Below, piece by piece: positions 47,268-60,969 of a DNA stretch of 64,000 nucleotides; the stretch's first letter is position 1; each line of letters opens with the position of its first letter. The translations under genes were made by a program, and so were the position numbers. A model generated the notes under the pieces. It was not told the DNA's origin and did no database searches. It was given only the letters and a program-made list of their open reading frames with translations. Location: NCBI GenBank assembly GCA_021234155.1, contig JAJEKV010000076.1, positions 5,786,649 to 5,850,648 of the forward strand, read 5' to 3'. This DNA is from Isoetes taiwanensis. Its lineage: Eukaryota; Streptophyta; Lycopodiopsida; Isoetales; Isoetaceae.

Positions 47268-47274
47268 TCCCAAG
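47268..47274 (+). repeat. Target-site duplication of LINE C, right copy
   Basis: TCCCAAG, identical to 38,901-38,907. Confidence 0.85.
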
Positions 47275-47857
47275 CCTACCGGTTGACCTTACCCGTAAAT
47301 TTGAAGGTCCACAAAGTCTTTTACATGAGCCTTCTCAAGAAGCGTACGCACAATCCGGAAGAGATCCTCGATATGCCAATACTTCTGGAGATGATGGAAG
47401 ATCAGTTGGAGATTGTTCCTGAGGCTCTCCTTGATCGTGCATATATGCACACCCGCAGGACTCAAATATTTCAGTATTTGGTTAAGTGGAAACACTTACC
47501 AATGGAGGATGCAACCTGGGTTCTTAAAGCGGATTTGGACAAGGCTTACCCAGACTTTATGCGGTAATGCCAGGGCCAAAACATTCATGATGCGATCAAC
47601 TCCACTATGCTGTGATTCAACACCAGATAGTGAGTATGATGGTGAAACGGAGGTGGGATCTTGCCTAGCATGGCTACAAGATTCCTATAGTGTGCTAGGC
47701 TTATAGTCGCTCACTGAAGGGGCCAGGTATACCCCTTGGGTTACAGGATATGATCATTTGAGTGTCCCTCTAGCACACCCAAGGATCGACAGCCCTCGAA
47801 GGGGACGCCTCCCTAACCTGCCTCATCGGACCGGGGAGATGTAACCCGGAGTAGTCT
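47275..47857 (+). mobile_element. Plus-strand chromovirus relic, chromodomain end
   Basis: Continuation of the element interrupted at 38,900. Frame 47,283-47,567 reads LKVHKVFYMSLLKKRTHNPE, EDQLEIVPEALLDRAYMHTR and FQYLVKWKHLPMEDATWVLK: integrase C-terminus and chromodomain, intact over this stretch. About 290 bp of noncoding sequence follows up to the LTR at 47,858. Its own 3' LTR is not identified. Confidence 0.85.
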
Positions 47858-49842
47858 TGTGATGCTCCCTTTACCAAATATATGACGCCTTGGTCATACA
47901 TCTCGTAGGGAAATCCCCATTCAGCCCTCCGGCGCATGGGCCCCTCCATCTATCTCCAATCGCAAGGTATCCCTAGTGCGTGAAGGGGACACGAAGTTGT
48001 CTTGGCCCTTCGCCTATGGGATCCTATAATAGCGAAGCATAACATAATGTCAAGACTAACAACAACAATACATTTAACTACTCGGAAGGGTAGCGATCTT
48101 TACATCCATAGATACAACAAAGATATCAACATGCTATAAAACACGAGAGCTCCTACCCAAGCGTAAGGAAGTAGACTGACAGCTGGGCCACAAGGTAGAG
48201 CAGACCGAGATATAACAATGGCGGGGCTGGCTATAGACAAAGGCTAGGGTTGACCACTCCATCCGCCCCTCCTGTGCATACTTTGCAGATGGGCTAAATC
48301 GGGCTCTGGCGTGGCTATAGCCTGCCGGATATGCAATCTCATGGCATCACCCATTGAGACTACTCCGGATTGCATCTCCCTCATCTGATGAGGCAGGAAG
48401 GGTTGCATCTCCCCTTCTTGAGGTCTAGTGACTCCATGGGTGGCTAGAGAATCGTGGCGGCACACGATTCGTACCCGACTGAACCCCCCAAAACAAGAGC
48501 TAGGCTGACACCTGCAACTCTTGTGAGGCAGGGTGACACCATTGCCCCAGGAGGTGTCAGACCCATAGCCGGCCCACTCGAAGTGGTCGACTATAGGCCT
48601 AGCCCGCTATGGGTCCCCAATAGCTGCGCTCAACAGGGACTGCCCTCCGCTTTGCCACTAGCCTCAATGTATGGTGCTAAGTCACTCCATAGCCCCCGTA
48701 GTCAGGTGGGCTCCTATGCACAGGCCGCAATTAATAGGAACTAAGGGGTCTAAACTAGGAGCATCATCTAAATAATGGCTACTAGGTCTCTATCCCCCTT
48801 CCCAATACACAAGAGTTGAAAACAAGATCAACCAACATCACATATCCACATAACATGATATGAAGATAACCTCTAATCCTAATCACATGCATCTAACTTA
48901 CGCTTTAGGGTTCATTGAGTAGGGTTCCAAACATAAGATACTAGGTCATCGTCATCCGGAATCCTAGGTTCTAGATGATCTACCTAGGGGTTGCATGAAG
49001 CTACTATGAATACCGCTTTGAGTTTAAGGTTGGCTAAGTATGTAAATAACTTCCTCCAACTCCCCGGGGTCTCCATGACTTGATAAAGAGTCGATTTAAG
49101 TGATTCCTCCTCCTTCTAATGAGTGTATTGCCTTGGGGCTCGATCACACATGAAGCTATGCCACTTTATTGAAATGATCAACTTGTTCAAAACAAAGCGA
49201 TTTGTACCCTATACAAAGAATATAGCCTCAAGGCTCATAATGTGCTCCCTCGTCTATAAAAAATTTTTCCCTTTCGGGGCCTCGCACAAGTAGCACATTA
49301 CGCTAATTTAGTTAATAAGTTTGTGGTTTTAGGGGACCACCCCTCTAATTACCTCCTTGAGCCGAACTACTGGCTCAAGGTTACCCTACTACCTCGCACT
49401 CGATCATGGCCCCTTAGGATTTGAGCTTAAGGATCATTTAAGATGATCCTATCATCGCCCATGATCGGGTGCTACCTTGTACAAGATCTTCTTGATCAGT
49501 ACATAATAATGCCTCATGCCCCACAGGGGGGTTTAAGCTAGGAACGCGTCTAACATCCCATCATCACAAGCATGATCACACATACCTCACCATGACCCCT
49601 TCTATGGTCATGTGCACGCGCACGCATCATGACATAGAGATCATCCGAATGATGGTCTCATCACCACCCACCATGGTGCTCTCCTCTCACATGACCCGTC
49701 TGGCCATGCGCACTCTTGCTAGCCTAGAGAATGCCCCTAGAGGGTATCTGATCATCGCCCTACACTCCAAGATTCTCGCATATACACCCCTACTAGCCTA
49801 TAATGCATATGTGTTTCCCTGCTCCTACACTAAGACGTAACA
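47858..49842 (-). repeat. 3' LTR of the 47.9-51.8 kb element
   Basis: 1,985 bp with termini TGTGATGC and GACGTAACA. It shares landmarks with the other LTRs (CTATGCACAGGCCGCAATTAAT near 48,720; GGTCTCTATCCCCCTT near 48,785). Its final ~800 bp is not found in the element A LTR. Confidence 0.8.
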
Positions 49843-49896
49843 AAACTTAGCTAAAGCACTTGATGATTGGCGCCGACCAATTCGGAGATGACTTGG

Positions 49897-51120
49897 TCAG
49901 TCGAATTGCTTCATGAAGTCCCGTATTGCTTCTCTAAATCTTGCTTCAATATCCAAGTTGCATCTTCCACTGTAAGTGCTTTCACTTGACCAAATATTGA
50001 AGGAACTGGACCTTCTTGTCTTCTTAAATGCTTTATCGAGAATTAACTCGTAAACTATCTCGATTTGTTCTCCGGCTATCTCCAACAAGGTTGAGTCTCC
50101 CAAGACCTCCCTGGGTTTGGAGTGTGCCTCTTCAATAGGCTTACGGAAGACTTTAGGGACTTTGAGATGGTTGGCAAATCGAGCTTGTAGGCTTGGTTCC
50201 CTACCGCCTAGAATCTTGAAAGATCCCGCCCATCTTGAGGCAAGCTTCTTGCAATTATTTCAAGTTTGGCTTGCTTGACCTTAATCTTAAGCCAAACACT
50301 ATCCCCAACTTGAAATTTTGCAGTTCTATGCTTATTGGCTATGCTCTTTGTCGACTTCTTGCTACAAGAAGATAGCCTCTAACCTCTTCCACTAACTGCC
50401 GTGATATCGGGCAATCAACATTTGTTGAGAAACTTCAACTTTAGACAACCGGATTATGTCAAGTGTCCGTGTCAAGCATTGATAATCATACTTAATCATA
50501 AAGGAGGACATTTGAGAAGATTCCTCGCTTGGTACTATTATATGCAAACTCTACTGTAAAATGTAGTCACGCCCATTTGATTGCTTGTTCCACACATAGC
50601 TTCTCAACTGGTTCTAGAATTCGATTGGCATGCTCCGCTTGATTGTCGGGCTTGGGGATGATAACCATGCTCATAGCCAACTTGGTCCGGATCGTGTTGA
50701 AGAATCCATCCAAAAGGCACTTATAAACTTGGGATCCCCGTTCGGATATAATTTCCTTGGCATCCCATGCATCCTAAATATTTCTTTTTGTGAAGAGCAA
50801 GGCAAGATTCAATGCGGTATCCGTGGTTCGACATGGAAAAAGTGAGCCATCTTAGATAACTTGTTCCACTACTACCATTAAGGCATCATGGCCCCTTGCT
50901 ATTCTTGGAAGTCCGTGATATAAAATCCATGCTCACAACCTCCCACTTAGTGGTTGGCACCGCCAAGGGTTCCAAGGTTCCCGGAATTCCAAGTTGCTCG
51001 GACTTTTGTTTGTCGATAAAGCTAACATTGTTTAATGTAGTTGGCTATTTCCTTCTTCATGTCGCTAATAGTAACTACTTCTTTATTTTGAAGTAGGTTT
51101 TCATGAACCCCAAGATGGGC
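49897..51120 (-). pseudogene. Integrase/chromodomain remnant
   Basis: The minus strand reads EQIEIVYELILDKAFKKTRR at 50,050-49,990, parallel to element A's EEQLEIVPEALLDRAYKQTR. Upstream are integrase pieces parallel to 22,860-23,750 (a SVWLKIKVKQAKLK-like block near 50,300, the D...DRGSQ region near 50,740). Riddled with frameshifts. Confidence 0.75.
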
Positions 51121-51498
51121 CTTATTATTGGCTATTAAATATGCCTCCTATATATAGTTATTACTTTATTTTTCCTAGTGGTTTGTTGTGTTAATTATAG
51201 ATTTTGCCCATTTTTTTACCGGTCTCTTGATTGGAATGATTCTTTCGACCTATTTTGGGTGAAATTTGATGCACATGCACTTCCACTCCAATTATATTAG
51301 AATGTTAATTCGACTCATTCTTTTCCCCTCGCATCTATAATTTAGCCTAACTTTACTGCCCCACTACTTGAGAGAAAAAAATTTTCCTCCCATTTTCGAG
51401 GTTCACGCCGGAATTTCCATCCCATGCTCTATTAGGGCTGGTTTGACTACTAAATCGTGGATATGATTTAGTGCTAGTTCTTGGTCAACCAAGAACAT

Positions 51499-51510
51499 GG
51501 CTCGATACCA
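51499..51510 (-). other. Primer-binding site (tRNA-iMet type)
   Basis: TGGTATCGAGCC on the minus strand, one base from the 5' LTR end. It has the same missing base inside CAG as the element A site. Confidence 0.75.
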
Positions 51511-51511
51511 T

Positions 51512-51760
51512 TGTGACGCTTCCTACCAAATATACAACTCTACCGCACATCTCGTGAGGGAAATCCCATCCATCCTTCCAAACAAGATGGGCCCCCTCCT
51601 TCTATCCCCAAGACTCCGTGGTATCTCTAGTGCGGGAAGGGGACACAAAGGTGTCTTGCACACCCTTCCCCTATGGGCCCTATAACATTGAAGCATAATA
51701 TAATGTCAAAGACTAACGACAACAATACATCTAACTATCTCAAGGGTAGCACATCTATTT
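51512..51760 (-). repeat. Truncated 5' LTR
   Basis: Matches the first ~250 bp of the LTR at 47,858 (CCTACCAAATATA, CTCGTGAGGGAAATC, a GGGAAGGGGACAC-type block, AACAACAATACATCTAACTA) and then stops. Confidence 0.75.
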
Positions 51761-53194
51761 ACTTAATGACCTGTTCTTCCCTGCAAAACTCATCAACTTA
51801 TTAGAAAGTAAAGCACCACAGTGGTACTCCCGATTTACCACCCAACCGCACCAACTAGAAGAGATGTCACCAAGTCAAGCTACTCCGCAAGACAAGATCT
51901 CTAGCCACCAACCACCGGGTGTTACATGAACTCCTTCTAATGATATGATCAAGCAAGGACTAACAAGAGATGATACTAGAAGGTAAGGCTAGGCACCAAG
52001 AAGCGTGATCTAGCCGCGGCAATCAACTCAGACCCCTATGCACCTTTCTCGGGCATAACTTTCAAACCGTGAAGGGAATCTATGGAACCAAGCCCAACTG
52101 GAAACTAGACTTCAAGGGCTTTCCAACAAGGTAAGGATCACATTTCTGAGCCGTGGGTTATGAGATATCACGCCTCAAAGTTGTCCTTTATTTTATAGGT
52201 AATAATACCTTTTTTTTGCCTTTTGTTTCTAAATAAAGGTCAAGGTTTATTTTAGCACTCTCTTTGATAATAGCAAGGCTTAGACATACCGATGACTTTT
52301 CTTACTTGATCATATCAATAGATATTGTTCCATGCAAGGCCACTCTCCCGAAAGCACCATTATTAGTTATTAACCTTAAACCATATCAATTCCTCCCTTT
52401 CTCTAGGATTGATCGCCCTCGATCAAGAAATTATATGGCAAATTTGACACAACCAAGTCCATGGCTACAACCCTGCATAATAAAAGTTGTCAAGTCCAAA
52501 CCTTTAGGCTGAAAATTGCCTCAGTTCATTTAGAGGTCTTTCATTTCAATTCTATTAGAAATGGCCTCAATTTACTTAGAGGACTTGACATCCTTATAAT
52601 CGTTAATAAGGAATTCTCGCAAAGTTCGCCATACTCCCTCGCAAGAAGTCTCATTTACATCCCCGAAGGAAACCATCAAAGATCCCTTTTCAAAATTGAT
52701 TCAATCAATTTCTAAAAAGCATGTTAGTCTTTTCCCTCTTGGGACTAATCTTGTCCCCTAGGAATGTTTTTTTCGATCCTCCAAGGCAGGGTGGTCCGAC
52801 TTCGGGACGTAAAAATCTCCATACCGATCCATCAAGTAGGCCCCTTACTTGAACAGTTATGGCATTCCTAGCCCTTTCTCGATGCTCCAAGTAGCTTTTT
52901 CTACTCGACGTAAAGTAAACCCTTTCCAAATTCTTCAAGGTTAAATATCACCATTCAACTTGAACAAGAAAGATATTTTCCTTCCCCTTCTCGTGAATAA
53001 ACTTAATCTCCAAAACCACAAGTTGAACATCAACTTAATTTGTCTCAACAAAATGTTTACTAACTCCACCTATAAGCACCAACTGATCAATCTCCATTCC
53101 TTTGCAATCACCAAAGACCAACTGTAAGACCTCGGAACATCAGAATAAATAAACATTCTATTCACATGGACATGAGTACAACTCATTCCAATCT
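51761..53194. other. Unassigned sequence between two retroelements
   Basis: No open frame over 85 codons. A short minus-strand frame (52,938-52,705) reads GGSKKTFLGDKISPKRE, which I cannot assign. Probably remnants of another repeat. Confidence 0.4.
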
Positions 53195-56100
53195 CTGGGG
53201 ATGATATCTGCGGTACTCATAGCAAGCGATGCGGATGGTGGCAAAGAAATCTTTCGAATGCACTTCACAATTTGGGATCCTGTGGGATATAATAACTTCG
53301 TGGCATTAGGTGTAATCTAAAGATCTCTTTGGCAAATAGCGATGATATTAAAATTTGTATCCGGTAGTGGAGCATGGCAAGAAATGAGCCATTTTTCGAC
53401 AATTTAATCGAGCACTACCATTAACATCATATTATCCGGAGAGTCAGGTGGAAAGTAATGGTTATCACTTCCCATAGCGTTGGGCAGGTTACCTTCGCTG
53501 GAATCATAAGCGCTTCGGCTTTGGTTTGTTGGCACACTTGACCTTGCAATGTACTTGGCAATGTCCTTCTTCATAGAAGGCGAAATAGGCTTTGGGCTTG
53601 AATCTTAAAAAGTAGGTCTTCATAAAACTGCATGTCGGCTATAGGGTATTTGTGCGTGTCATGGAGAATTGGTTTACGCCTCAGAAGTCACCGAACACAC
53701 TTATCTTTGTGATATAACAAGTTGCCCTCTTTCTTATCTGACGAAAAGCTTCCGCTCCTTATCGGTCACGACTTCCTTAGCCAAACTATCCCAAACATCA
53801 CGGACGCTTCGAATCGTGGCCAAGGTGCATTCTATCTGCTTCAGAACTCAGCGGTGAGTGTAGAAATTACATTACAATAGGTTCGGGTTACCAAGGGATG
53901 GCTGTTGACAGCATCCACAACCACATTATTGCTTTTCGAGTTTTATACATAATCTCAAAATCATACTCCTCGGAAATTCCATCCATCTCCTCGGCGGAGG
54001 AGGTTGAGATTAATTTTGGAGTGGATAAGTAATGAGGAGACTTTGGTGATCATTATCCAACTGGAATCTTCTACCAAGAAGGTAGTGTCTCCATATCCAC
54101 AAGGCGCGGACAACGGCTAATAATTCCTGATCATGGGTAGGGTTATCGCTGCTCCGTCTCGTTCATTTTCTTTGAATCATAAGGCAATAACCCTCCTCTC
54201 CTACATTAGGACTCCACCGGTGGCAATCTTCGCGGCATCCGTTGCCATTAATTTATCCTTCGGGGATGGGGCAAGGTGAGGTCTGGTGGCGTTAAAGAGC
54301 ATCTTTAAAGGCACGGAAACTTCTTTGAACTTTAAGCCTTCCGATTGCTCCATCAATCCTTCACCTTCTCATGCTTTGTAAGATTTGTAAGAGGTGCTGC
54401 AATCTTAAAAATCCTTTACAAATTTCAGATAATATCCATGCTAACCCCAAGAAACTTGGGACTTGAAACATTACAGGAATAGGCCATTCCCTTCTTTGCT
54501 TCTATCTTTTGGGATCTGTTAGCAATTCCCTCTGCCGAAATGACATGGCCCAAATAATCGACCTTGGAATGGCAAACTTGCATAGAGAACTTGGCAAAAG
54601 AGCTGATGGCGTCTTAGCTTTTGTAGGGCCAACTAAGATGTTTCTCATGCTCCTCTGGGTCTTACTATAGATGAGAATGTCGTCAAAAAAATAACAACAA
54701 AATCATCCAAGTATTGTCGGGAAGACATCATTCATCAATCGCGCCAAGAAAGTTGTTGGGGCATTAGTTAATCCAAAAGGCATAGCGGTAAACTCATAAT
54801 GCCCATATCTGAGTCTTGAAAGCATTTATGGATGTCCTCCTCTTTAATCCTTATCTGATGGTATTGCTCCAGGCGTAGATCAATCTTTGAAAATACTTAG
54901 CCCCTTGCAAGCGGTCCATTAGATCATGCGCTCTAGGCAAAGCATAGCGATTCTTGATGGTATGCTTGTTGAGTTGCGATAATCAATACACATCCTCAAG
55001 GAGCCATCCTTTTTCTTAACAAAAAAATAGGAAAGGAAAGGGAAACACTAGGTCGAATGAAACCTAGGTTTAGTAACTCTGAGAGTTGCTTCTTAAGCTC
55101 GCCCCTTACTCACAGGGGACTCATATGAGTGCGGGGCCTTCTTGGTAGGCTTAGTACACGGCTCTAAAGCTATCACATTCGACCCCCTCTAAAAGGAGGA
55201 AGCTTACGGATCTCATGCGGAAAAAATCACCAAATTCTCGGGAGAAGATTAACGTCCCCTCTGTGCAAGGTATCGATTACTTACTTACGTTTTTAGCATC
55301 ACGACTCAATGGAGGCAAGTCTAATGGCCGCCTTGAGGAGCTTTTCATGCGTATGGCTCTATCTAAGCATGCGATGGACATAAAGCATAATAGGGTTGAA
55401 TGGTTCACCTTTTATAGTCTACGGGCTCCATTAGATCGTTGAAGGTAACTTCCCATTTCACCATGATCTATGTTGGCCTTTTAGGATGCCAAAAATTCCA
55501 TACCAACAATGAGGTTAAGTATTTGCCAATATCCATTAACTTCGGCACCATGTTGGTGCACACACAGCAAGCTGCATCTTGAGATTGATCACGGCTGACC
55601 ATGAGTGTGTCGACCTTACCAGCGGCTAAAGTGGCGAGGGCCTGGTCGGGACCTTAAGGTTTCAAGTTAAAGACCTAGGCCATTCTAGGAGAAGCAAAAT
55701 TATGTGTACTTCCCAGTATCCATAAAAATTACAAAAGGCTTCTTGTCTACTTGACCTATGGTGGAAATATTGGCCGGGCTGACTTTCGGCATTACCCGTT
55801 TCTATAGTTGCCGAGGATATGAGGCCTGCCAGTGAATATACTCGGGGCGTCCTCCTCAACAGGTAGTGTTGACTCAAGATCGTCCCGAGGGAGTGGGGCC
55901 ACATGGCGGTAGGCGTCTGCGTAGCGTAAGGACAATTGCATGAAGTGCGGGGCATATATACAGTAGCATGCCTTATCTAGAAGGCTGTTCGGGGCCTCTT
56001 TAGGAATGGGTATAGAGGTTCGAACTTTCTTACTTGACATTGTTAGGTTTTATGGTAGTCTTTGAAGGTGACTTTCTTTTCTGGCGGACCATAAGGTTAC

Positions 56101-57060
56101 TGTTGAGAGGGCCAGGACTTGGCGGCGTTTTTAAAAGGTGTGGCGGCGTGGCTGTGAGTAAGGGGCGGGGGCCTTGATCTTGGGTTCCTTGGTGTCTCCT
56201 CTTGGGGCTCAATGCTTTAGCCTCATTTTCCCACTAAGCCCGATTTGGGTCTATGGCCTTAACTATTAAGTTTAATTGATGGGGCCAACCCTTCAATGTA
56301 GCCCTCCAGCCCTCTTTTCATTCATGCCTGGTACATCTGATCTCAAAAGCGCCTCTCATCGATTATAAGCTGAGCAGAGCATACCCTTTACGCTCTAACT
56401 TTGTAGAAGGTCTAAATTTGTTGGCATTTGTTAGCGCCCGCGAGGCACATAATCGACTTAAAAGCTTTAGCAAACTTTTGAACTTGCACACCTTACATCC
56501 GGATGCTTGGCTCTAGCATAGCCCTTCCACCAAATACGGCCAGCTCACGTAAGGTTTGTGGTGGCAACCTTTCTGTATCCTTTTCTATCATGCCATAGGA
56601 TTTACCAGAATTCCTTCATTTTAGATCCAACCCGGGACTCTGCATTCATCCGCCTCTAGATTTTCCATCAAAGCGGGCGGTTTCCTATTCTTCCATATAC
56701 TAGTTATGGCGTATCAACGAATCTTGCGGTACTCCTTATCGGCTTTGCATGGTCACCCGGTGATACCGAAGCGACTCGGAGGACCTGAGAGTGGCTGATT
56801 GTGAGGAGGTGGCGCTATCCTAGAAGAACTCGGCGTCGTTTAGAGCGGGGCCTTCTAATGTGCGATTCTGAGGGCTAGTTTGAGGTGGAGATGGCTCTTT
56901 GTGTAGGTGGGCCAGGCGTGGCGGAGGTAACTTCGGTCCGTCTTCTTATGCGTCTTTGTGGTGGGTTGGCGTGCAACATAAAGCTTGCAACTCACCTAAT
57001 TGCCTCTTCATTAACATAAGTTCTGTTCAGGTGTTAGTCTCTTTGGCATTTGAGGGTGTA
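53195..57060 (-). pseudogene. Copy B integrase, RT, protease and gag (heavily broken)
   Basis: Same order as element A at 23.3-27.3 kb. The stretch AACACACTTATCTTTGTGATATAACAAG and others without CNG sites are unchanged, while CNG-rich parts differ almost codon by codon. No open frame longer than about 105 residues remains, although element A keeps 260 residues open in the matching RNase H region. Confidence 0.8.
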
Positions 57061-57369
57061 TGCGCCGGTGGCGTTCGTGCAGATCTATAGCGACAAAAAA
57101 AAGGTATAAGCGAGTTATAGTGACATAAAGTCTCACAAAAATATCATTTAGGATAGGGTAGAGAGAATACAAGAAAAAGTACAATGGCAAAGATTCTTAT
57201 TACAAAAAACTGTCATTCCATTATGGTTCGATTACATTGATAGTAACACAAGTTGATACAAAGATATATCTGAGGACAAACATTATACATTGGAGATTGG
57301 AAGTTCAACTCACATATAGCATAAACAAAACAAGAGGAGACCGGGCCTAGGGGTTGGCAAATGGATACA

Positions 57370-59413
57370 GGATTGAGTAGCGAACACTTTCCGCGTCACC
57401 CTACTTGAGGCTTATAGCGTGCGGGCTGGGCGATAACAGGTTTTGGTAATCTAACGTTGGGCTAATAATAAGGAGATTAAAAAGCCTCCTTAATGCATAG
57501 AAGATTTGCCACAAGTGGTCGTTGGCATCCTCGAAAGCTTAGTGCCTTGACATGTCCCAATAGTCCCATGTCTGCGTGAAGAGTTTGCTTGAGGTCCTCG
57601 AAGGCCCTTTCCCTGAGAATGTTAACTATCTCCATCCCCTTGGCTGAATCATAGGGCTCCCCTGGTGGTGCGGGTTCTATCTCATAACCTTCGTCCCATT
57701 CCGGGTACTCCCCATATCTTTGGCCATAATCCTGTTCGGGCAGCCCTGGATCATCCCTCCTTATCAGATCGGTAATTCTCTCTTCATATTCCTCGAGTGT
57801 CTCTTCTGCAAGATGATAGAAATGAATATAGAATATTGGACAATTTAGTTTATACTCTAAACTCCAATAAATGAAGAACATCATGGAGAACAATTTTTAA
57901 TTGTATTCATCGATACAATAATCACAATTGATAAGAAGATGGTATATCATAACTATAGAATGGCTAAAAAAATGCCAAACCAAAATTCTACACTATCACA
58001 ATACAAAATCGCCAATACAATTATCTAAGAGCTAGGTCCCCCCTCCTCATCCTTAGGCCGGAGGGGTGGTGGCGGCGATGGGTGTCATAAATGCAGTCAC
58101 CCACTGGTCCTCTTTGGCAGCCGCCAATGGAGGCAGCGGCGGATAGGCAGCAACCAATGGGGCGCCGTAAGGAGTTTCATACTCATCCGGGGGTGCAATG
58201 TCTTGGCCCAAGGCGTCGGGGCAGGATCGATCGAAATGCAGTACATAGAGTAAGCGTCACGATAGGGGAGCTTCTTGTGCCGACCAAGGTGGAAAAACGG
58301 GAGGGTCCACCATGAAGCTTGACCTCGGCCCTAAGTCTCCGGGCTATAAAAGAACTTTGCCCACTGTCGAAAAGCGATAAGAAAAAGCGGTAAGGTGGTT
58401 TCCCAATACCTTCCCTTGAGGGTCTCGATGTAGCCACCTCCTTGTCTAAGTCCATGGGACTTCTTCTTCCTTGAGTTCTTCTTTGCTCTTCCTTGGATGG
58501 GCGGGATTATGGTATAGATCCTCTCCCTCCTCATCCCGTCGGGAGGAACCTCGACCATATTAATATTTGGGACATGAGGTCCCATAGTTGTAAAGGCATC
58601 CGGTGTGGGGCTGAGGCGGATCTGCATCACCGGTTCGAAGCCGTAGCAACGTCTCGGTGGCTCTATGGTCTCCTAGGTGGAATTGGAGTAAGCTTTGCAC
58701 CTCGGAGGAAGCTCAATAGGGCGAAGTCGTGGAAATCATCCATCTGATTACTCAGCTAGCTCGCCCAGAGTACATGGTCCTTCTGTGGCGCTTAAATCCG
58801 GCCACCATGTGATAGGTCGGATGATATCATCCAAGAGAGATATTCTTGCCCTTGGTGATACACAAGCTGGAAGAGGCGTCTAGCCGACGACAAGTGTCGC
58901 GACTTGTTCGGCGTGGTGGCATCTCCTCATGGCTGGCTTCCAGCGGTGAAGTCACCCATGCCTATATGCTTTCGTCTTCTCCCTCCTGGGAAGATTGAGG
59001 AAGTTTGCCTTTCTCTGTAGGCAAAGTCTCATCCTCAGCGTCTTGATCCATGAGGATGGCTGGGGCAAAAAGCAACCTCAAGATATTATTAATTTTGATC
59101 TTTGCTAGCGGGCGTTGCTTGCCCATCTAAGCTTTCCTTTCAGCACATCATCTGGCGTGGGTGTCACCCCTAGCATATCCGGACCACTTCCGTTCTAGAT
59201 ACAACTGGGGAGGATCCCAAGAGGAATACACAAAGGAAGCATCTCCTGCGTATAAAACTCTAAGAATCCGGCATAATCTGGGTGCGGCGCATATTAGTGA
59301 TGAGGTCAAGCTACGACATAGCCAAGGGAAGGGCGTAACAGGTCGAAGAGGCACTACTTGATCCCAATGCTCTCCATCTTGGTACCATGCAAAGTAGGTT
59401 AGATTGGCTTCCA
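57370..59413 (-). pseudogene. Copy B of the two extra ORFs
   Basis: The downstream ORF keeps an open 138-residue frame (57,893-57,477) with EETLEEYEERITDLIRR and the same acceptor-like CATCTTGCAG. The 445-residue ORF is broken into pieces (59,414-59,148; 58,630-58,331; 58,455-58,183), with MGPHVPNINMVEVPPD still recognisable. Confidence 0.75.
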
Positions 59414-59639
59414 TGGTATTTGGAAAGGAAGAGGAAGGAAAAGCAAAGCGAGATATAACAAATGAAATGAACTTTGAAGATCCTTTTTAACCCCTTTTTA
59501 TTTATCTTGGCGTCGGCATTTTAGGTATAATACAAAATAAAGGTTTTAATACAAAAAATAAAAAGTTTTTATTAAATATCAAAAAAAAATTTACAATGCA
59601 AATATCAGACAAAATTTTAAAAGGATGCTCTCCCAGAAT

Positions 59640-60969
59640 CTAGCGAGGCGGGGCTAAATCCTTTGGCATTATGGTGACCCTCTTTGCGTGGATCGGCGCA
59701 AAAGATTGGCGTCTAAAAGAGTTCCTGAGATAGGCCTCTGCGGCCTCTTGGAGTGCCAAGATGGCAAAAAAGTGCGGAAAAGGAGGTTGGGAGCTTCGTA
59801 TCCAGAAGTTGGTGGACTTGAGAGCACTTCTGAGATCTCCGTAAAGGCGGCGATCTGAAACGGTGGGGTTTCCTTGTGTGGAAGAGGGTTTGGGGCCCCC
59901 CTCTATCGTGTGGTACCCGTCTTGGCCCCAACAGCGAGATTGGGAAAGCATCCACCTCTCACTCCTGCCTCCGGCCCGGAGCCAGCGTTCTTGCCCGACA
60001 ATCTTTAACTTTTTTCTTATCTTGTTGCCGGACTTTTCGGTTCTGGTTTCCTCTCTAGGTGCTTAGCGGTTAGGTGCTCGGTTGGGGTTGGGCCACGCCC
60101 ACTCCACTGATCCCCATGCCCTGTTGATCCAGGCTGCTCTTTGGGAAACTTTTCCTCCTTCTCCGTTGGATCTCTCCTGCTCTTCCTTGAACTCCTGCAG
60201 GCTCTCCTCGGGTCTTCCTCAACCTCCACATGCAGAAGGCTCTACAATGCGGCCGGAGCCTCGGCATGAATGCCGTCGGGCCGGGCCCATATCTATCTGA
60301 ATAGTTATTAAGTAATCTATCGTATCGGGGATCTCCCCCATATGGCTGTGGGAATCCTCATCCCATCGGTATGGGGAATCCGATAATACGCCATCTATGT
60401 GACTCCATCCACAGAATGCCGTTACTCCCTACCTCGAGCGTAGGTGCTCGGCTGGTTCTATCTCGGTCATCCTCACGGCCCAAGTTTCTTCGATGGTCGG
60501 CCTCTTTCCTTATGTCCTCCTCCTCGGTGTGTCCTTCACATTAGGGAGGGTAGAACAATCAACATCATGACCAAGTCGGGGTTGCTTTCGGCCATGGTGT
60601 AAGGGAAGGTGGCGAGGTGGGCACGACCATAAGCGGCTCAGAGTAGTGTAGTAAATGGGATAGGGGATCCTATCATTGTTCTCAAATCTGTTTACGAAGC
60701 TCGTCAAAGTATATCAATGAGGCGGTCATTAGCCATATCTTGCAGGCGATCAAAGCATAAATCCTACTGCTATGGTGAGGGTAGTTGGGTCCACCGGTAC
60801 TCTTGGTGTTGGCCATGGCTATGGCCAGTGGTCTAGGAGAGCAGTAGGAAACTGCTTGGCTAAAGGCGGTAGTGAAGGCGCTAGGGTTGGCCCGAAGAAC
60901 TAGGGCCGAGAAAAGAGTCCAAGTCCGGCGACTATGGCGGTCGGATCCGGCGGTGGTAGGTGAAGGCAA
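59640..60969 (-). pseudogene. Copy B of the H3-like domain and leader ORF
   Basis: The minus frame 59,951-59,640 carries [14 protein letters not shown] and [13 protein letters not shown]. An adjacent frame has RKPHRF just before CNG-rich damage, and 60,969-60,682 starts MANTKSTGG in the leader piece. The alpha-1 deletion seen in element A is present (the same CTCCCAACCTCC join). Confidence 0.75.

Larger units (their letters stand above)
47858..51760 (-). mobile_element. Internally deleted minus-strand chromovirus
   Basis: The 3' LTR is 47,858-49,842 (TGTGATGC...GACGTAACA). An internal region of only ~1.7 kb holds the chromodomain end (50,103-49,897) and integrase scraps to about 51,120, then a leader (51,150-51,498), a primer-binding site (51,499-51,510) and the first ~250 bp of the 5' LTR (51,512-51,760), where homology stops. 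Gag, protease and RT are deleted. It is related to, but clearly diverged from, element A. Confidence 0.8.
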
